Shown here: in pieces, positions 16,796 through 26,846 of the stretch
Position numbering within the stretch: the stretch's first letter is position 1
Layout: each line of letters begins with the position of its first letter
From: Bacteroidales bacterium UBA2287
Lineage (GTDB): Bacteria > Bacteroidota > Bacteroidia > Bacteroidales > Tenuifilaceae
Reading direction: 5' to 3'
Assembly (NCBI GenBank): GCA_002345675.1
Contig: DDWL01000041.1
Span: 27,452-82,225, forward strand
Length of the DNA: 54,774 bases
Position numbers and translations under genes: made by a program
The notes under the pieces: model-generated
What the model saw: only the letters and a program-made list of their open reading frames with translations
The model's database searches: none
What the model was told of the DNA's origin: nothing

Positions 16796-19700
16796 ATGAG
16801 AATTCACGTTTACAGACTCCTTATTTCCTTTATCGTAATTTTATACTCTAACTCTCTGTTTGCCCAAACACACGCTGTTAAGGGCAATGTAAAAGATGCA
16901 GAGTCGGGATTCGGAATACCAGGGGCAACAATTATAGAGAAGGGCACAACTAATGGCACCACTTCCGATATTGATGGAAATTACTCTATTACTGTTTCCA
17001 ACCCCAATGCATCTATCGAAATTTCGTTTGTTGGCTACAAAACACTTTCGGTTCCAATAAACAATCAAAAAGAAATAAATGCAACACTTTCGCTTCAGTT
17101 AACCGAACTCGATGAAATTGTAGTTATTGGCTATGGAACCCAGAAGAAAAAGGTTGTAACAGGAGCCATTTCAACCGTAAGTGCCGAGGACATTAGTTCA
17201 ACTCCTATTCTACGTGTCGATCAGGCTATGCAGGGACGAACTGCTGGGGTGCAGGTAACTAACCTTTCGGGGCAACCCGGCGAAGCACCAACCGTTCGTA
17301 TTAGGGGAGCAGGAACAACTGGCAATGCCGAACCATTATACATTATCGACGGAATGCAGGGAAACATTGAATCGCTAAACCCAGGCGATATCGAATCGAT
17401 GGACGTTCTAAAAGATGCAGCATCGTCGGCTATTTATGGTGCCAGAGCTGCTAACGGAGTTGTACTTATAACTACAAAAAGCGGGAAAAAGGGTGAAATG
17501 AGCGTTACTTACTCAGGGTATCATGGTATTCAAAATGTTGCTAAAACTATCGACATGCTCAATGCCGATCAGTATAAAATGATTTGGTATGAAAGTCGAA
17601 GAAATTCTAATATCCCTATCTCTTCTGATGATTTTGACTTAAACGAAATACCAAAACACAATACCAACTGGCAAGATTACCTGTTTCAAAAGAATGCCCC
17701 AATGCTAAGTCACGAACTTTCGGTTTCTGGGGGCAACGATAAATCGACTTATGCATCTTCAATGGCCTATTTTTCGCAGCAGGGAATTATTGGTGGCGAA
17801 AAGTCGCAATTCGATCGCTATTCGGGTCGATTAAACACGCTTCATCAGGTAAATGATAATTTCCGATTTGGTAGCAACTTGGCATACTCGCATATTATAC
17901 GCAGGGGCATTGGTAGTAACCAATCATTTAACGGGGCATACAGCAGCGCACTCAATATCGATCCGCTTACGCCACTTTACGAGGAGGATGCAAATATTCT
18001 TGCTCAAGATCCATACTTTTCAGAGCCTGTGGTTACAAATAACGATGGAAAAACATACGGCATATCGAAGTATATTGGTGCTGAAATAGTTAACCCAATG
18101 GCTTTACTCCAAATTCAAAATGCCGAAACAAACGTTGATAAAATTGTTGGTAACGTTTTTGGAGAACTAAAAATAATTGAAGGGCTAAAAGCAAACACCA
18201 GCTTAGGTATCGATTTAGCGTATGTAACCGACGATTCGTTTCGACCATTATTCTACCTAAACGGTGCACAGCTAAACGTCGAAAAAACATCTGTTTCGAA
18301 AAGCATAAAAAGGTACTACACTTGGCAATGGGAAAACACCATTGCTTACACTAAAAAAGTTGACGAGCATAGTTTCTCTGTTCTTGCAGGAACAACTGCC
18401 AGCAAGTTTAATTACGAAGACCTCGCGGGTTTCAATGCCCTGGTTCCAGTTACCAATCCCGATCATGTATACTTAAATATGGCTACCGATTCCCTTTGGA
18501 AATCATCGGGAGGAGCGTTTCATTCAGCATTACTATCTACGTTTGGTCGTGTTACCTACGACTATAAAAACAAGTATGCATTTACCGGAATTATTCGAAG
18601 GGATGGCTCTTCGAAGTTTGGTCCAAATAATAGGTATGGCATTTTCCCATCGTTAGGGGTTTCGTGGGTTATTAGCGATGAAGAATTTATGCAAAATATA
18701 AATCCTATGAACTTTATTAAGTTCAGGGCTTCATGGGGAATAAACGGCAACCAAGAAATTGGAGATTACCAGTTTATCTCAGTAATGGACAATAGTAGGA
18801 GTTACATATTTGGGGGGGGAAGAGTTATTGGAGCCTCTCCGTCATTTATTGAAAACGCTGATATTAAGTGGGAAGAATCGGAACAAATTGATATTGCAGT
18901 AGATATGGGTGCTTTTAATAATAGGCTCACAGCATCAATCGACTACTACATAAAAACCACAAGTGGCCTTCTCGAAAGAATCCCAATCCCTGCTCATGTT
19001 GGTAACAATCCTCCCTACGCCAACGTTGGAAGTGTTCAAAACAAGGGTATTGAGCTATCGTTAAACTGGCGTCACCTGGTAAGGGGTATAAGCTACTCAG
19101 TTGGTATAAATGGGGCTTATAACCAAAACAAAATGACCAAAATTGGTAACGACGAAGGAGCTTTAGCAGGTGCAACCTGGGCGGTTGCTGGCGTTATTAC
19201 TCGTGCCGAAGTTGGATTGCCCATTGGCTATTTTTGGGGTTACAAAACAGCTGGTATTTTTCAAAATCAACCTGAGGTTTTCCAGCACATTGGAAGAACT
19301 GGACAAGTGCTTCAACCCGAGGCTAAGCCTGGCGATGTTCGATTTGTTGACGTTAATAACGACGGGAAACTCGATGCCGATGACCGCACAATGATTGGAA
19401 ACCCAACACCCGATTTAACTTTTGGAATGAACGGTTCGATTGAGTATAAAAATTTCGACTTTTCGCTGCTCGTGATAGGAGTGTATGGTAACGAGATTTT
19501 TAATGGAGCCCAAAGGCAAGATTTATTCTACACCAACAGAACTACTGCCATTTTAGATCGTTGGACTGAAGCTAAACCTTCGGATACTACACCACGAGTT
19601 GTTTATTACGATGTTAATCGCAATAATCGTGTGTCCGATTTGTATGTAGAGGATGGTTCGTACATAAAGCTTAAAAATGTGCAATTGGGCTACACCTTAC

Positions 19701-19894
19701 CCATAAAACTTCAAAAAACGCTTAAAGCTAAATCGTTACGATTCTATATTTCAGTCGAAAACCTTGCTACATTAACAAATTACACGGGTGCCGATCCTGA
19801 AATAGGAGCAATGAGTTCATTAGACATTGGTATCGACAGGGGTATTTACCCCCAAGCTCGAATTTTCCGTTTTGGCACAACTATGACATTCTAA
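16796..19894 (+). CDS. SusC/RagA-type TonB-dependent outer-membrane transporter
   Basis: This 1032-residue protein has a signal peptide ending near SLFAQ (residue 24). A carboxypeptidase-like (CarboxypepD_reg) domain follows at about 27-105, then the SusC signature LDEIVVIGYGTQKKK, the plug domain (about 115-235, PLYIIDGMQGNIESLNPGDI, ASSAIYGARAANGVVLITTK) and a large beta-barrel ending in a terminal aromatic (MTF). No STN domain is present, so direct anti-sigma signalling is not indicated. With the SusD gene 16 bases downstream it should form the outer-membrane importer for glucan oligosaccharides. Length and features are normal for the family. Confidence 0.96.
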   Translation: MRIHVYRLLISFIVILYSNSLFAQTHAVKGNVKDAESGFGIPGATIIEKGTTNGTTSDIDGNYSITVSNPNASIEISFVGYKTLSVPINNQKEINATLSLQLTELDEIVVIGYGTQKKKVVTGAISTVSAEDISSTPILRVDQAMQGRTAGVQVTNLSGQPGEAPTVRIRGAGTTGNAEPLYIIDGMQGNIESLNPGDIESMDVLKDAASSAIYGARAANGVVLITTKSGKKGEMSVTYSGYHGIQNVAKTIDMLNADQYKMIWYESRRNSNIPISSDDFDLNEIPKHNTNWQDYLFQKNAPMLSHELSVSGGNDKSTYASSMAYFSQQGIIGGEKSQFDRYSGRLNTLHQVNDNFRFGSNLAYSHIIRRGIGSNQSFNGAYSSALNIDPLTPLYEEDANILAQDPYFSEPVVTNNDGKTYGISKYIGAEIVNPMALLQIQNAETNVDKIVGNVFGELKIIEGLKANTSLGIDLAYVTDDSFRPLFYLNGAQLNVEKTSVSKSIKRYYTWQWENTIAYTKKVDEHSFSVLAGTTASKFNYEDLAGFNALVPVTNPDHVYLNMATDSLWKSSGGAFHSALLSTFGRVTYDYKNKYAFTGIIRRDGSSKFGPNNRYGIFPSLGVSWVISDEEFMQNINPMNFIKFRASWGINGNQEIGDYQFISVMDNSRSYIFGGGRVIGASPSFIENADIKWEESEQIDIAVDMGAFNNRLTASIDYYIKTTSGLLERIPIPAHVGNNPPYANVGSVQNKGIELSLNWRHLVRGISYSVGINGAYNQNKMTKIGNDEGALAGATWAVAGVITRAEVGLPIGYFWGYKTAGIFQNQPEVFQHIGRTGQVLQPEAKPGDVRFVDVNNDGKLDADDRTMIGNPTPDLTFGMNGSIEYKNFDFSLLVIGVYGNEIFNGAQRQDLFYTNRTTAILDRWTEAKPSDTTPRVVYYDVNRNNRVSDLYVEDGSYIKLKNVQLGYTLPIKLQKTLKAKSLRFYISVENLATLTNYTGADPEIGAMSSLDIGIDRGIYPQARIFRFGTTMTF

Positions 19895-19910
19895 TTTAGG
19901 AGAGCAGATT

Positions 19911-21461
19911 ATGAAGAACAAAATATTTAAATCGGCAAAAGCACTATTTATTGTACTGCTTTTAACGGGCTGCGAAGATTTTTTAGATCTTAAACCGCTC
20001 GACCAAGTGGTTTCATCAAACTTCTACCAAACCGAAGATGATGCAAAAAAAGCACTTGTTGCCATTTACGATGCACTCAAATACCAGTCGGCTGCTGGAG
20101 TTTCATGGGCACCATTCCTAACAATGTCCGACATTCTCTCCGACGACGCTTATGCAGGAGGATCCGACGCAAACGATGGAATGGACGAAGACGAGTTTAA
20201 CAAGTTCAATATTCCAACAACAAACATGATTGCCCATGCAATTTGGATTAAAAATTACACTGGAATTTATCGAGCCAACTTGTACCTCGAAATTATTGAC
20301 GGCATTGATGCACCCGAAAGTTTTAAAACAAGAACCATTGCCGAAGCAAAATTTTTACGTGCCTATTTTTACTTAGAACTTGTTCGCTTTTTCGAAAATA
20401 TTCCTTTGCTTACAGCAACAATAAAAGGCCCATCGGAGTACCAACAACCGCAGGCAACACCTCAAGCAGTTTACAACCAAATTGCTCTCGATTTAGTTGA
20501 AGCAATACCCAATTTGCCCGAAACCATATCTTCGGCCGAAGCGGGAAGAGTTAGTAAGTGGGCTGCACAAGCATTGCTTGCGAGAACATTCTTGTTTTAC
20601 AACGGAGTTTATGGTGGCGAACTAAATGCCAATGGCACTCCAGTTACACAAACAGTTGTTTTGGGTTACCTCGACGATTTAATACTACGTAGTGGGCACG
20701 ATTTGTTCCTCGACTACTCTCATAACTTTAAATTGGCTGGTGAGTTTGGAAAAGAATCGGTTTTTGAAATATCGTATGGCGACAGCCCAACTTGGTGGGA
20801 CTGGGAATACGCTCAGGGTGGAAACGGGAATCTTGCAGCCCAAATGCAAGGGCCACGAGTCACTGGCTCGCAAAAATGGAATCGGGGTTGGAGTTTTGCT
20901 CCAGTAAATCACAAGTTGGCACTTGACTTAACTGGCGATCCAAGGTTTCAGCATACAATTCTTACCGAGGCCGAAATTAATGGCACATTAGTAAAGGGCT
21001 ACCAGCATACTGGTTACTTTTCGAAAAAGTATAGCTCCGATAAGGAGCATTGGGGATCCGACGGACAATTTGAACTCAACAGAACCTGTAACTACCGAGT
21101 TATTCGCTTCTCCGATGTGCTACTTATGGCTGCCGAATTAGGAAGCGCAAATGCTCAGGATTACCTCGACAGAGTAAGAGTGAGAGTTAACTTACCAAGT
21201 GTTCCAGCAACTCTCGAAAATATTTTAAGGGAAAGAAGACTTGAACTTTCGCTCGAGGGAATTCGGTACTTCGATGTTCTACGTCGTGGACTTTCATACG
21301 CAAATCAAGAGCTAACGCACTCCTTTTATGGACCACTTTACATGGGCGATCAGGTAATTTTTGATGTAACCTTTAATGCTGCCACCAAAGGATTCCTACC
21401 TATTCCTCAAACTGAAATCGACCTTTCTTCGGGAACATTTCAGCCGAATGACGGGTACTAA
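19911..21461 (+). CDS. SusD/RagB-type surface glycan-binding lipoprotein
   Basis: This 516-residue lipoprotein has lipobox LLTGC (Cys21) followed by EDFLDLKP, the usual SusD beginning. Family features are TPR-like helices at the N terminus (TEDDAKKALVAIYDALKY, AEAKFLRAYFYLELVRFF) and a C-terminal region with ILRERRLELSLEGIRYFDVLRRG and FLPIPQTEIDL. It forms the lid of the SusC barrel and binds the substrate glycan. It is preceded by susC and followed by a 12-bp inverted repeat before the first GH3 gene. Confidence 0.96.
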   Translation: MKNKIFKSAKALFIVLLLTGCEDFLDLKPLDQVVSSNFYQTEDDAKKALVAIYDALKYQSAAGVSWAPFLTMSDILSDDAYAGGSDANDGMDEDEFNKFNIPTTNMIAHAIWIKNYTGIYRANLYLEIIDGIDAPESFKTRTIAEAKFLRAYFYLELVRFFENIPLLTATIKGPSEYQQPQATPQAVYNQIALDLVEAIPNLPETISSAEAGRVSKWAAQALLARTFLFYNGVYGGELNANGTPVTQTVVLGYLDDLILRSGHDLFLDYSHNFKLAGEFGKESVFEISYGDSPTWWDWEYAQGGNGNLAAQMQGPRVTGSQKWNRGWSFAPVNHKLALDLTGDPRFQHTILTEAEINGTLVKGYQHTGYFSKKYSSDKEHWGSDGQFELNRTCNYRVIRFSDVLLMAAELGSANAQDYLDRVRVRVNLPSVPATLENILRERRLELSLEGIRYFDVLRRGLSYANQELTHSFYGPLYMGDQVIFDVTFNAATKGFLPIPQTEIDLSSGTFQPNDGY

Positions 21462-21482
21462 TATTGAATAAATAATTTTCAC

Positions 21483-21551
21483 AAAGTGCTATTGTTGAAC
21501 TGGGGTTTAGTTAATTACAAATAGGATTATTCGGTTTTTCAATAGCACTTT
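21483..21551 (+). promoter_or_regulatory. Inverted repeat between susD and GH3 (12-bp stem, long loop)
   Basis: AAAGTGCTATTG (21483-21494) is exactly complementary to CAATAGCACTTT (21540-21551), leaving a 45-base loop. It lies in the 122-bp gap after susD. No long T-run follows, so an mRNA-stabilising or processing role is more likely than full termination. Confidence 0.5.
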
Positions 21552-21583
21552 ATCTTCTAACTTCTTATTAATTAGGTTAATTC

Positions 21584-23827
21584 ATGAATAAAATCTTTCG
21601 GGTTTTATTATTGCTTGGTGTTGCATTTTTTGTAATCACTTGTAAATCGACAAATGACAATAAATCGATTGACAATCAGGTGAATACACTAATCAACAGA
21701 ATGACTATTGATGAGAAAATTGGACAGCTAATGCAGAAAAATGGAGACCACCCAAGCCTCAACCAATTAATCGAGGAGGGCAAAGTTGGCTCTGTTATTA
21801 ATCAGGTTAACCCCGAGGTTGTGCTAAAAATGCAAAAAATTGCAGTTGAAAAGAGCCGACTTGGAATTCCGTTGCTCATTGGCCGCGATGTTATTCATGG
21901 TTTCAAAACAATAATGCCTATTCCACTGGGGCAAGCAGCTAGTTGGAACGTTAAGTTGGTCGAGCAGGCAGCCCGTGTTGCTGCAACCGAAGCAGCTTCG
22001 CAGGGAGTTCGCTGGAGCTTTGCTCCAATGATCGACGTAAACCGCGACCCACGTTGGGGTCGAATTGCCGAAAGTTTTGGCGAAGACCATTTACTAAACG
22101 GAACATTTGGTGCTGCTGTTGTTCGTGGTTTTCAAGGCAATGATCTTTCGAACCCAACATCGCTTGCCGCTTGCGTTAAACACTTTGCAGCCTATGGTTG
22201 GGCCGAAGGTGGACGCGATTACAACACGGCAAATATTTCGGAAAACGACTTGATGGATATTGTGCTTCCGCCTTTTAAAATGTGTGTCGATGCAGGTGCG
22301 ACAAGCATTATGACTGCATTTAACGAAATAAACGGAATTCCAGCAACAGGTCACGCTCAACTGAATAACGACTTACTTCGAAAGAAATGGAAATTCGAGG
22401 GCGTTGTGCTAAGCGACTGGGAGTCGGTAACCCAAATGGAAGTTCACGGCTACACCCCAAATCAAAACGAATCGGCGTTTAAAGCAATGCAGGCCACAGT
22501 CGATATGGAAATGACCAGCACTTCATACGAAACTTTCTTACCAGAACTAGTTAAAAATGGAAGAATTAGCGAAAAGCAAATTGACGATGCTGTAAGGCGA
22601 ATTCTTACGCTTAAATTCAAACTTGGCCTTTTCGAAAATCCTTACGCTCACACTGGCAACTTTCCCGAACTGCTTAATGCAAACCATTTAGAAATTGCAA
22701 AAAATCTGGCGCGAGAGAGTGCAGTTCTGCTTAAAAACAATGGTGTACTTCCCATTTCGGACAAAGTAAAACGCATTGCAATTATTGGGCCTATGGCTCA
22801 TGCTCCGCACGACCAGCTTGGAACTTGGGTTTTCGACGGCAATAAAAACGATGCCATTACACCTTTACAGTCGTTAACCAAAATGGCAAACGAAAAGGGC
22901 ATTGAAATTTTCTACCACCGGGGCTTGGAACTGAGCCGTTCGCAAAACATAACCAATACACAAAGCATTCTTCGCGATGTAAAACGTTCCGATTTGGTTT
23001 TGCTATTTCTTGGCGAAGAATCAATTCTTTCAGGAGAGTCGCATTGTTTGGCAAATATCGATTTACCCGGGGCGCAAATGGAACTCGTAAAACTTATTGC
23101 TGCAACAGGAAAACCAGTTGTAGCAACCATTATGGCAGGCCGCCCAGTAACCTTCGAAATTGTTGAACCGTTTATGAATGCCATTCTTTATGCTTGGCAC
23201 CCAGGCACAATGGCTGGCCCTGCAATTTCAGATCTTCTATTCGGTGTGGTTTCACCCTCTGGAAAGCTACCAGTAACTTTCCCACGTCACGTGGGGCAAA
23301 TTCCCATTTACTACAACCATAAAAATACTGGCAAACCTGCCAGTAGCAAAACTTGGGAAAAGTTAAACGACATTCCTGCCGAAGCACCGCAGCTCTCCAT
23401 TGGTAACACATCGCACTACCTCGATTACGGTTTTGAACCAATGTATCCATTTGGTTATGGTCTCTCCTACTCTACATTCGAAATTTCGGAAGTTACCATT
23501 TTAGCCAACCAACTAAAAGTTGGCGAGACCCTAACGGTAAAGGCAAAACTTAAAAACACAGGAAAATACCAAGCCTCCGAAGTTGTTCAACTTTATACTC
23601 GCCAACTTTTTGGAAGCCGAACTCGTCCTGTAAAAGAACTTAGAGCGTTTCAAAAAGTAGGGCTAAACCCTGGCGAATCCGTCGATGTTATGTTTCAATT
23701 AAACACTCAATCCCTTGGCTTTCATAATCCCGAAATGAAATACGTTGTTGAGGAAGGGAAATATAAACTCTGGCTTGGGAATAGTTCCAATTCGGGTGAA
23801 AAAATGGAATTCGAATTACTTAAGTAA
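21584..23827 (+). CDS. GH3 beta-glucosidase lipoprotein (first copy)
   Basis: This 747-residue lipoprotein has lipobox VITC (Cys20) with no acidic export signal after it, so it is probably periplasmic. The GH3 N-terminal barrel shows DPRWGRIAESFGED, KHFAAYGWAEGGRDYN and nucleophile Asp278 in VVLSDWESV. The C-terminal alpha/beta sandwich has FLGEESILSGESHCLANIDL, where the Glu of SGES is a candidate acid/base, and YPFGYGLSYSTFEISEV. A fibronectin III-like domain ends the protein. This is the BglX-like architecture and length. It would remove glucose from the ends of imported glucan oligosaccharides. It is followed after 31 bases by the sugar symporter gene. Confidence 0.94.
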   Translation: MNKIFRVLLLLGVAFFVITCKSTNDNKSIDNQVNTLINRMTIDEKIGQLMQKNGDHPSLNQLIEEGKVGSVINQVNPEVVLKMQKIAVEKSRLGIPLLIGRDVIHGFKTIMPIPLGQAASWNVKLVEQAARVAATEAASQGVRWSFAPMIDVNRDPRWGRIAESFGEDHLLNGTFGAAVVRGFQGNDLSNPTSLAACVKHFAAYGWAEGGRDYNTANISENDLMDIVLPPFKMCVDAGATSIMTAFNEINGIPATGHAQLNNDLLRKKWKFEGVVLSDWESVTQMEVHGYTPNQNESAFKAMQATVDMEMTSTSYETFLPELVKNGRISEKQIDDAVRRILTLKFKLGLFENPYAHTGNFPELLNANHLEIAKNLARESAVLLKNNGVLPISDKVKRIAIIGPMAHAPHDQLGTWVFDGNKNDAITPLQSLTKMANEKGIEIFYHRGLELSRSQNITNTQSILRDVKRSDLVLLFLGEESILSGESHCLANIDLPGAQMELVKLIAATGKPVVATIMAGRPVTFEIVEPFMNAILYAWHPGTMAGPAISDLLFGVVSPSGKLPVTFPRHVGQIPIYYNHKNTGKPASSKTWEKLNDIPAEAPQLSIGNTSHYLDYGFEPMYPFGYGLSYSTFEISEVTILANQLKVGETLTVKAKLKNTGKYQASEVVQLYTRQLFGSRTRPVKELRAFQKVGLNPGESVDVMFQLNTQSLGFHNPEMKYVVEEGKYKLWLGNSSNSGEKMEFELLK

Positions 23828-23858
23828 ATAACCTTGAAAACAATAAAAACCTAAAAAT

Positions 23859-25424
23859 ATGAATAAAAAGACCTACACCATTTTCATCTCTCTTGTTGTT
23901 GCCCTTGGGGGATTTTTACTGGGATTCGACAGTGCCGTTATTTCTGGTGCAACTCCATTCTACAGAGAAACTTTTGGGTTAAACTCGGGCTCAATGCTCA
24001 TTGGGTTTTCGGTAAGTTCGCTAATTCTAGGTGCAATTTTAGGAAATATTGTTGCCGGAGGCATGGCCGATCGTTTTGGTCGCCGTAAGGTACTTATGGC
24101 TACTGCATTGCTCTTTGTAATTAGTGCCGTTTACACAGCGTTCTCGTACGACATTGTAAGTTTTATAGCTGCACGTATAATTGGCGGGTTAGGTGTTGGA
24201 ATGGCTATTCTTATTGCACCTATGTACATTGCCGAAATTGCGCCCCGAAAACTAAGGGGAACTCTGGTAACTTTTAACCAATTAAACATTGTACTTGGTA
24301 TATCCATTGCCTACTTCTCCAACTACTACTTCCAGCAAACCATTTCGGACCCCGATTTAAAATGGAGATTGATGCTTGGAGTTGAAGCAGTTCCTGCATT
24401 GCTTTACTTTTTACTACTTTTCTTCGTTCCCCGAAGCCCAAGGTGGTTAATGCAAAAAGGGCTTGATATTGAAGGGATTAGCGTCCTTGCTAAAATTCAC
24501 GGAAAAGAGCAATCGAACATTGAGTATAACGAAATTCGCAGCAGTCTAAACTCCGAAACACAAAAGGAAAAAGCCCGCTGGGCCGATGTGTTTTCAAAAA
24601 GAATGAAAACCGTACTAATTATTGGTTTCGGTATCGCTTTCTTTCAGCAAATAACTGGTATAAACGCCATTTTCTACTACGCTCCAATGATTTTCGAAAT
24701 GGCTGGTGGCGGCAAGGATGCTGCTTTTATGCAGGCCGCAATTCTTGGAGTTACCAATGTTGTTATGACAGTAGTTGCCATGTTCCTAATCGACAGGCTT
24801 GGTCGTAAGCCGCTCCTTTATATTGGCGCAATAGGCATAAGCATTTCGCTGGCCATAGTTGGCTTTTCGTTTGGTAGTGCTAAGTACACCATCGACAATA
24901 AATCGATGGCTACTCTTACCGAAGAAGTTCAAAATATGAACATTACACCAATTCACATCGAAAACATTAATAAGCTAAGCCAGATAAAAGGCAATTCGTT
25001 TGCAAGCGAAGTAGCATTTTTCGAAATTGTTAAGCAAACCGTGGGTGTCGATACCTACAACAGCCTAAAGGAAATAATTCTGAAGCACTCCATTAGCGTA
25101 AACCCTGTTTGGATTCTTATAGGTTTAATAATGTTTGTTGCCTCATTTGCCATTTCAATGGGACCTGTAATGTGGGCGCTGCTTTCTGAAATTTTCCCAA
25201 ATAAACTTCGCGGCTTAGCCATTTCAATTGTAGGTTTTTGGAACTCCATTGTTAGCTTTTCGGTAGCAACAATTTTCCCCGCTCAGCTCGAATACATGGG
25301 CTCAAGTACTACCTATTTTATCTACTCTTTCTTTGGAATTCTTACGCTCGTATTCGTTTGGCGATTTGTACCCGAAACCAAGGGTAAATCGCTCGAAGAA
25401 CTTGAGGCTAAACTCATTAAATAG
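23859..25424 (+). CDS. MFS sugar:proton symporter (XylE/GLUT type)
   Basis: This 521-residue inner-membrane protein has 12 predicted transmembrane helices. Sugar-porter motifs are GGMADRFGRRKVL (loop 2-3), YIAEIAPRKLRGTLV, PRSPRWLM (after helix 6), the QQITGINAIFYYAP substrate-site helix, DRLGRKPLL (loop 8-9) and the C-terminal VPETKGKSLEELE. These place it in the XylE/GLUT group, importing a monosaccharide with protons, most likely glucose here. An extra hydrophilic segment of about 65 residues (about 345-412) lies in a periplasmic loop between helices 9 and 10. The clan-A lipoprotein gene follows after only 8 bases. Confidence 0.93.
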   Translation: MNKKTYTIFISLVVALGGFLLGFDSAVISGATPFYRETFGLNSGSMLIGFSVSSLILGAILGNIVAGGMADRFGRRKVLMATALLFVISAVYTAFSYDIVSFIAARIIGGLGVGMAILIAPMYIAEIAPRKLRGTLVTFNQLNIVLGISIAYFSNYYFQQTISDPDLKWRLMLGVEAVPALLYFLLLFFVPRSPRWLMQKGLDIEGISVLAKIHGKEQSNIEYNEIRSSLNSETQKEKARWADVFSKRMKTVLIIGFGIAFFQQITGINAIFYYAPMIFEMAGGGKDAAFMQAAILGVTNVVMTVVAMFLIDRLGRKPLLYIGAIGISISLAIVGFSFGSAKYTIDNKSMATLTEEVQNMNITPIHIENINKLSQIKGNSFASEVAFFEIVKQTVGVDTYNSLKEIILKHSISVNPVWILIGLIMFVASFAISMGPVMWALLSEIFPNKLRGLAISIVGFWNSIVSFSVATIFPAQLEYMGSSTTYFIYSFFGILTLVFVWRFVPETKGKSLEELEAKLIK

Positions 25425-25432
25425 TTACTATA

Positions 25433-26755
25433 ATGAAATCATTTCGTTTTATATCAATACTACTGGCTGCAACACTTATGTTTGCCTGCAACAATGATAA
25501 TAATAGCCAAAAGAGTTCAATGAAAACAGGCCCCTCACACACCGAGTTAAAAAGCATGAACGGCAAGTACCGAATATATGTTAACGACAAAGAGTTTTTT
25601 GTAAAGGGTGCTGGCTGCGAACATGGAGCCTGTCATCTTGTTACCCCACATGGTGGCAATTCAATTCGTACTTGGCGCGTTAGCAATGGCAAAATTTCGG
25701 GAAAAGAGGTACTCGATAGCGCATTAGAAAATGGACTAATGGTTTTGATGGGTTTAGATGTTGCCAAGGAACGTCACGGTTTCGATTATAACAATGAAGC
25801 TGCTGTTGCAGCCCAACTCGAAACAATTAAATTGAATATACTTGAACTTAAGGATCACCCTGCTCTTTTGGGTTGGGGCATTGGAAACGAGCTTAACCTG
25901 CGTTACACAAACAAAAGGGTTTGGAATGCCGTTAACGACATTGCCAAAATGATTAAGGAGGTTGATGGAAACCATTTTGTTACTACAATGCTTGCTGGGA
26001 TTGGGAAAGATGAGGTTGACTACATCCGAGAGAATTGCCCCGATATCGATTTTCTTTCCATTCAAATGTATGGCGATATAATTAATTTGAAGCAACGGCT
26101 CCAAGATGCTAGCTACACTGGTCCTTACCTTGTTACCGAATGGGGTGCAACTGGTCATTGGGAAATGCCATCAACCGAGTGGGGCTCGCCCATTGAGCAA
26201 ACATCTTCCGAAAAGGCCGATGCCATTAAGCTTCGCTACGAAAAGGTAATTCTTGCCGATGAGGCAAATTGCTTAGGTTCTTACGTTTTTCTTTGGGGGC
26301 AAAAGCAGGAACGAACCCCAACCTGGTACGGCCTTTTTACCGAAAATGGCGAAAAAACGGAAGCCATTAATGTAATGGAGTTTTTATGGACTGGCCGCTG
26401 GCCCGAAAAGATGGCTCCTAAAATTAAAAATGCTGTAATTGAAGGTAAAGGTGGCCGTTTCGACAATGTAAAACTTGACGCAAACTTAAAATATGCTGCA
26501 CTTATCGAAACCGAAAGTCAAGTTAAAGGGCAACTAATTGCACGTGCCGAAATAATGCCTGAACCCATTGGGCTTAGCGATGGTGGAGACTTTGAGCAAA
26601 GACCAAACACCCTCGAAGGGCTAATCATTTCGGCATCCACATCGGAAGTAACTTTTAAATCACCTATGGATAAAGGTGCTTACCGTTTATTTATTTACAT
26701 AACCGATGATGATTCGAATGTTGGAACCATTAACATTCCATTTTTTGTAAAATAG
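25433..26755 (+). CDS. Lipoprotein glycoside hydrolase of clan GH-A, family uncertain (GH2-barrel, GH72-like or GH158-like)
   Basis: This 440-residue lipoprotein has lipobox LMFAC (Cys19) with NNDNN after it, so it is probably periplasmic. A single TIM-barrel domain (about 45-345) carries the two clan GH-A catalytic sites: GWGIGNELN with Glu153 (acid/base) and YLVTEWGATGHWE with Glu236 (nucleophile). Other notable segments are SIRTWRV and GSYVFLWGQKQERTPTWYGL. An Ig-like beta domain ends it (about 350-440). It lacks the sugar-binding and immunoglobulin domains that precede the barrel in true GH2. Relatives are often labelled GH2 TIM-barrel proteins. Barrel plus C-terminal Ig domain also recalls GH158 endo-beta-1,3-glucanases. 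The context points to beta-glucan, but family and linkage are not settled. Confidence 0.75.
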   Translation: MKSFRFISILLAATLMFACNNDNNSQKSSMKTGPSHTELKSMNGKYRIYVNDKEFFVKGAGCEHGACHLVTPHGGNSIRTWRVSNGKISGKEVLDSALENGLMVLMGLDVAKERHGFDYNNEAAVAAQLETIKLNILELKDHPALLGWGIGNELNLRYTNKRVWNAVNDIAKMIKEVDGNHFVTTMLAGIGKDEVDYIRENCPDIDFLSIQMYGDIINLKQRLQDASYTGPYLVTEWGATGHWEMPSTEWGSPIEQTSSEKADAIKLRYEKVILADEANCLGSYVFLWGQKQERTPTWYGLFTENGEKTEAINVMEFLWTGRWPEKMAPKIKNAVIEGKGGRFDNVKLDANLKYAALIETESQVKGQLIARAEIMPEPIGLSDGGDFEQRPNTLEGLIISASTSEVTFKSPMDKGAYRLFIYITDDDSNVGTINIPFFVK

Positions 26756-26846
26756 TAACACTTGGGGAGAAAAGATAGGTACAAGTTGTATTATAGATTT
26801 TTTGAAGCAACTTAAGTTTTTAATTGGAAATTTAGGATGAAAATAG

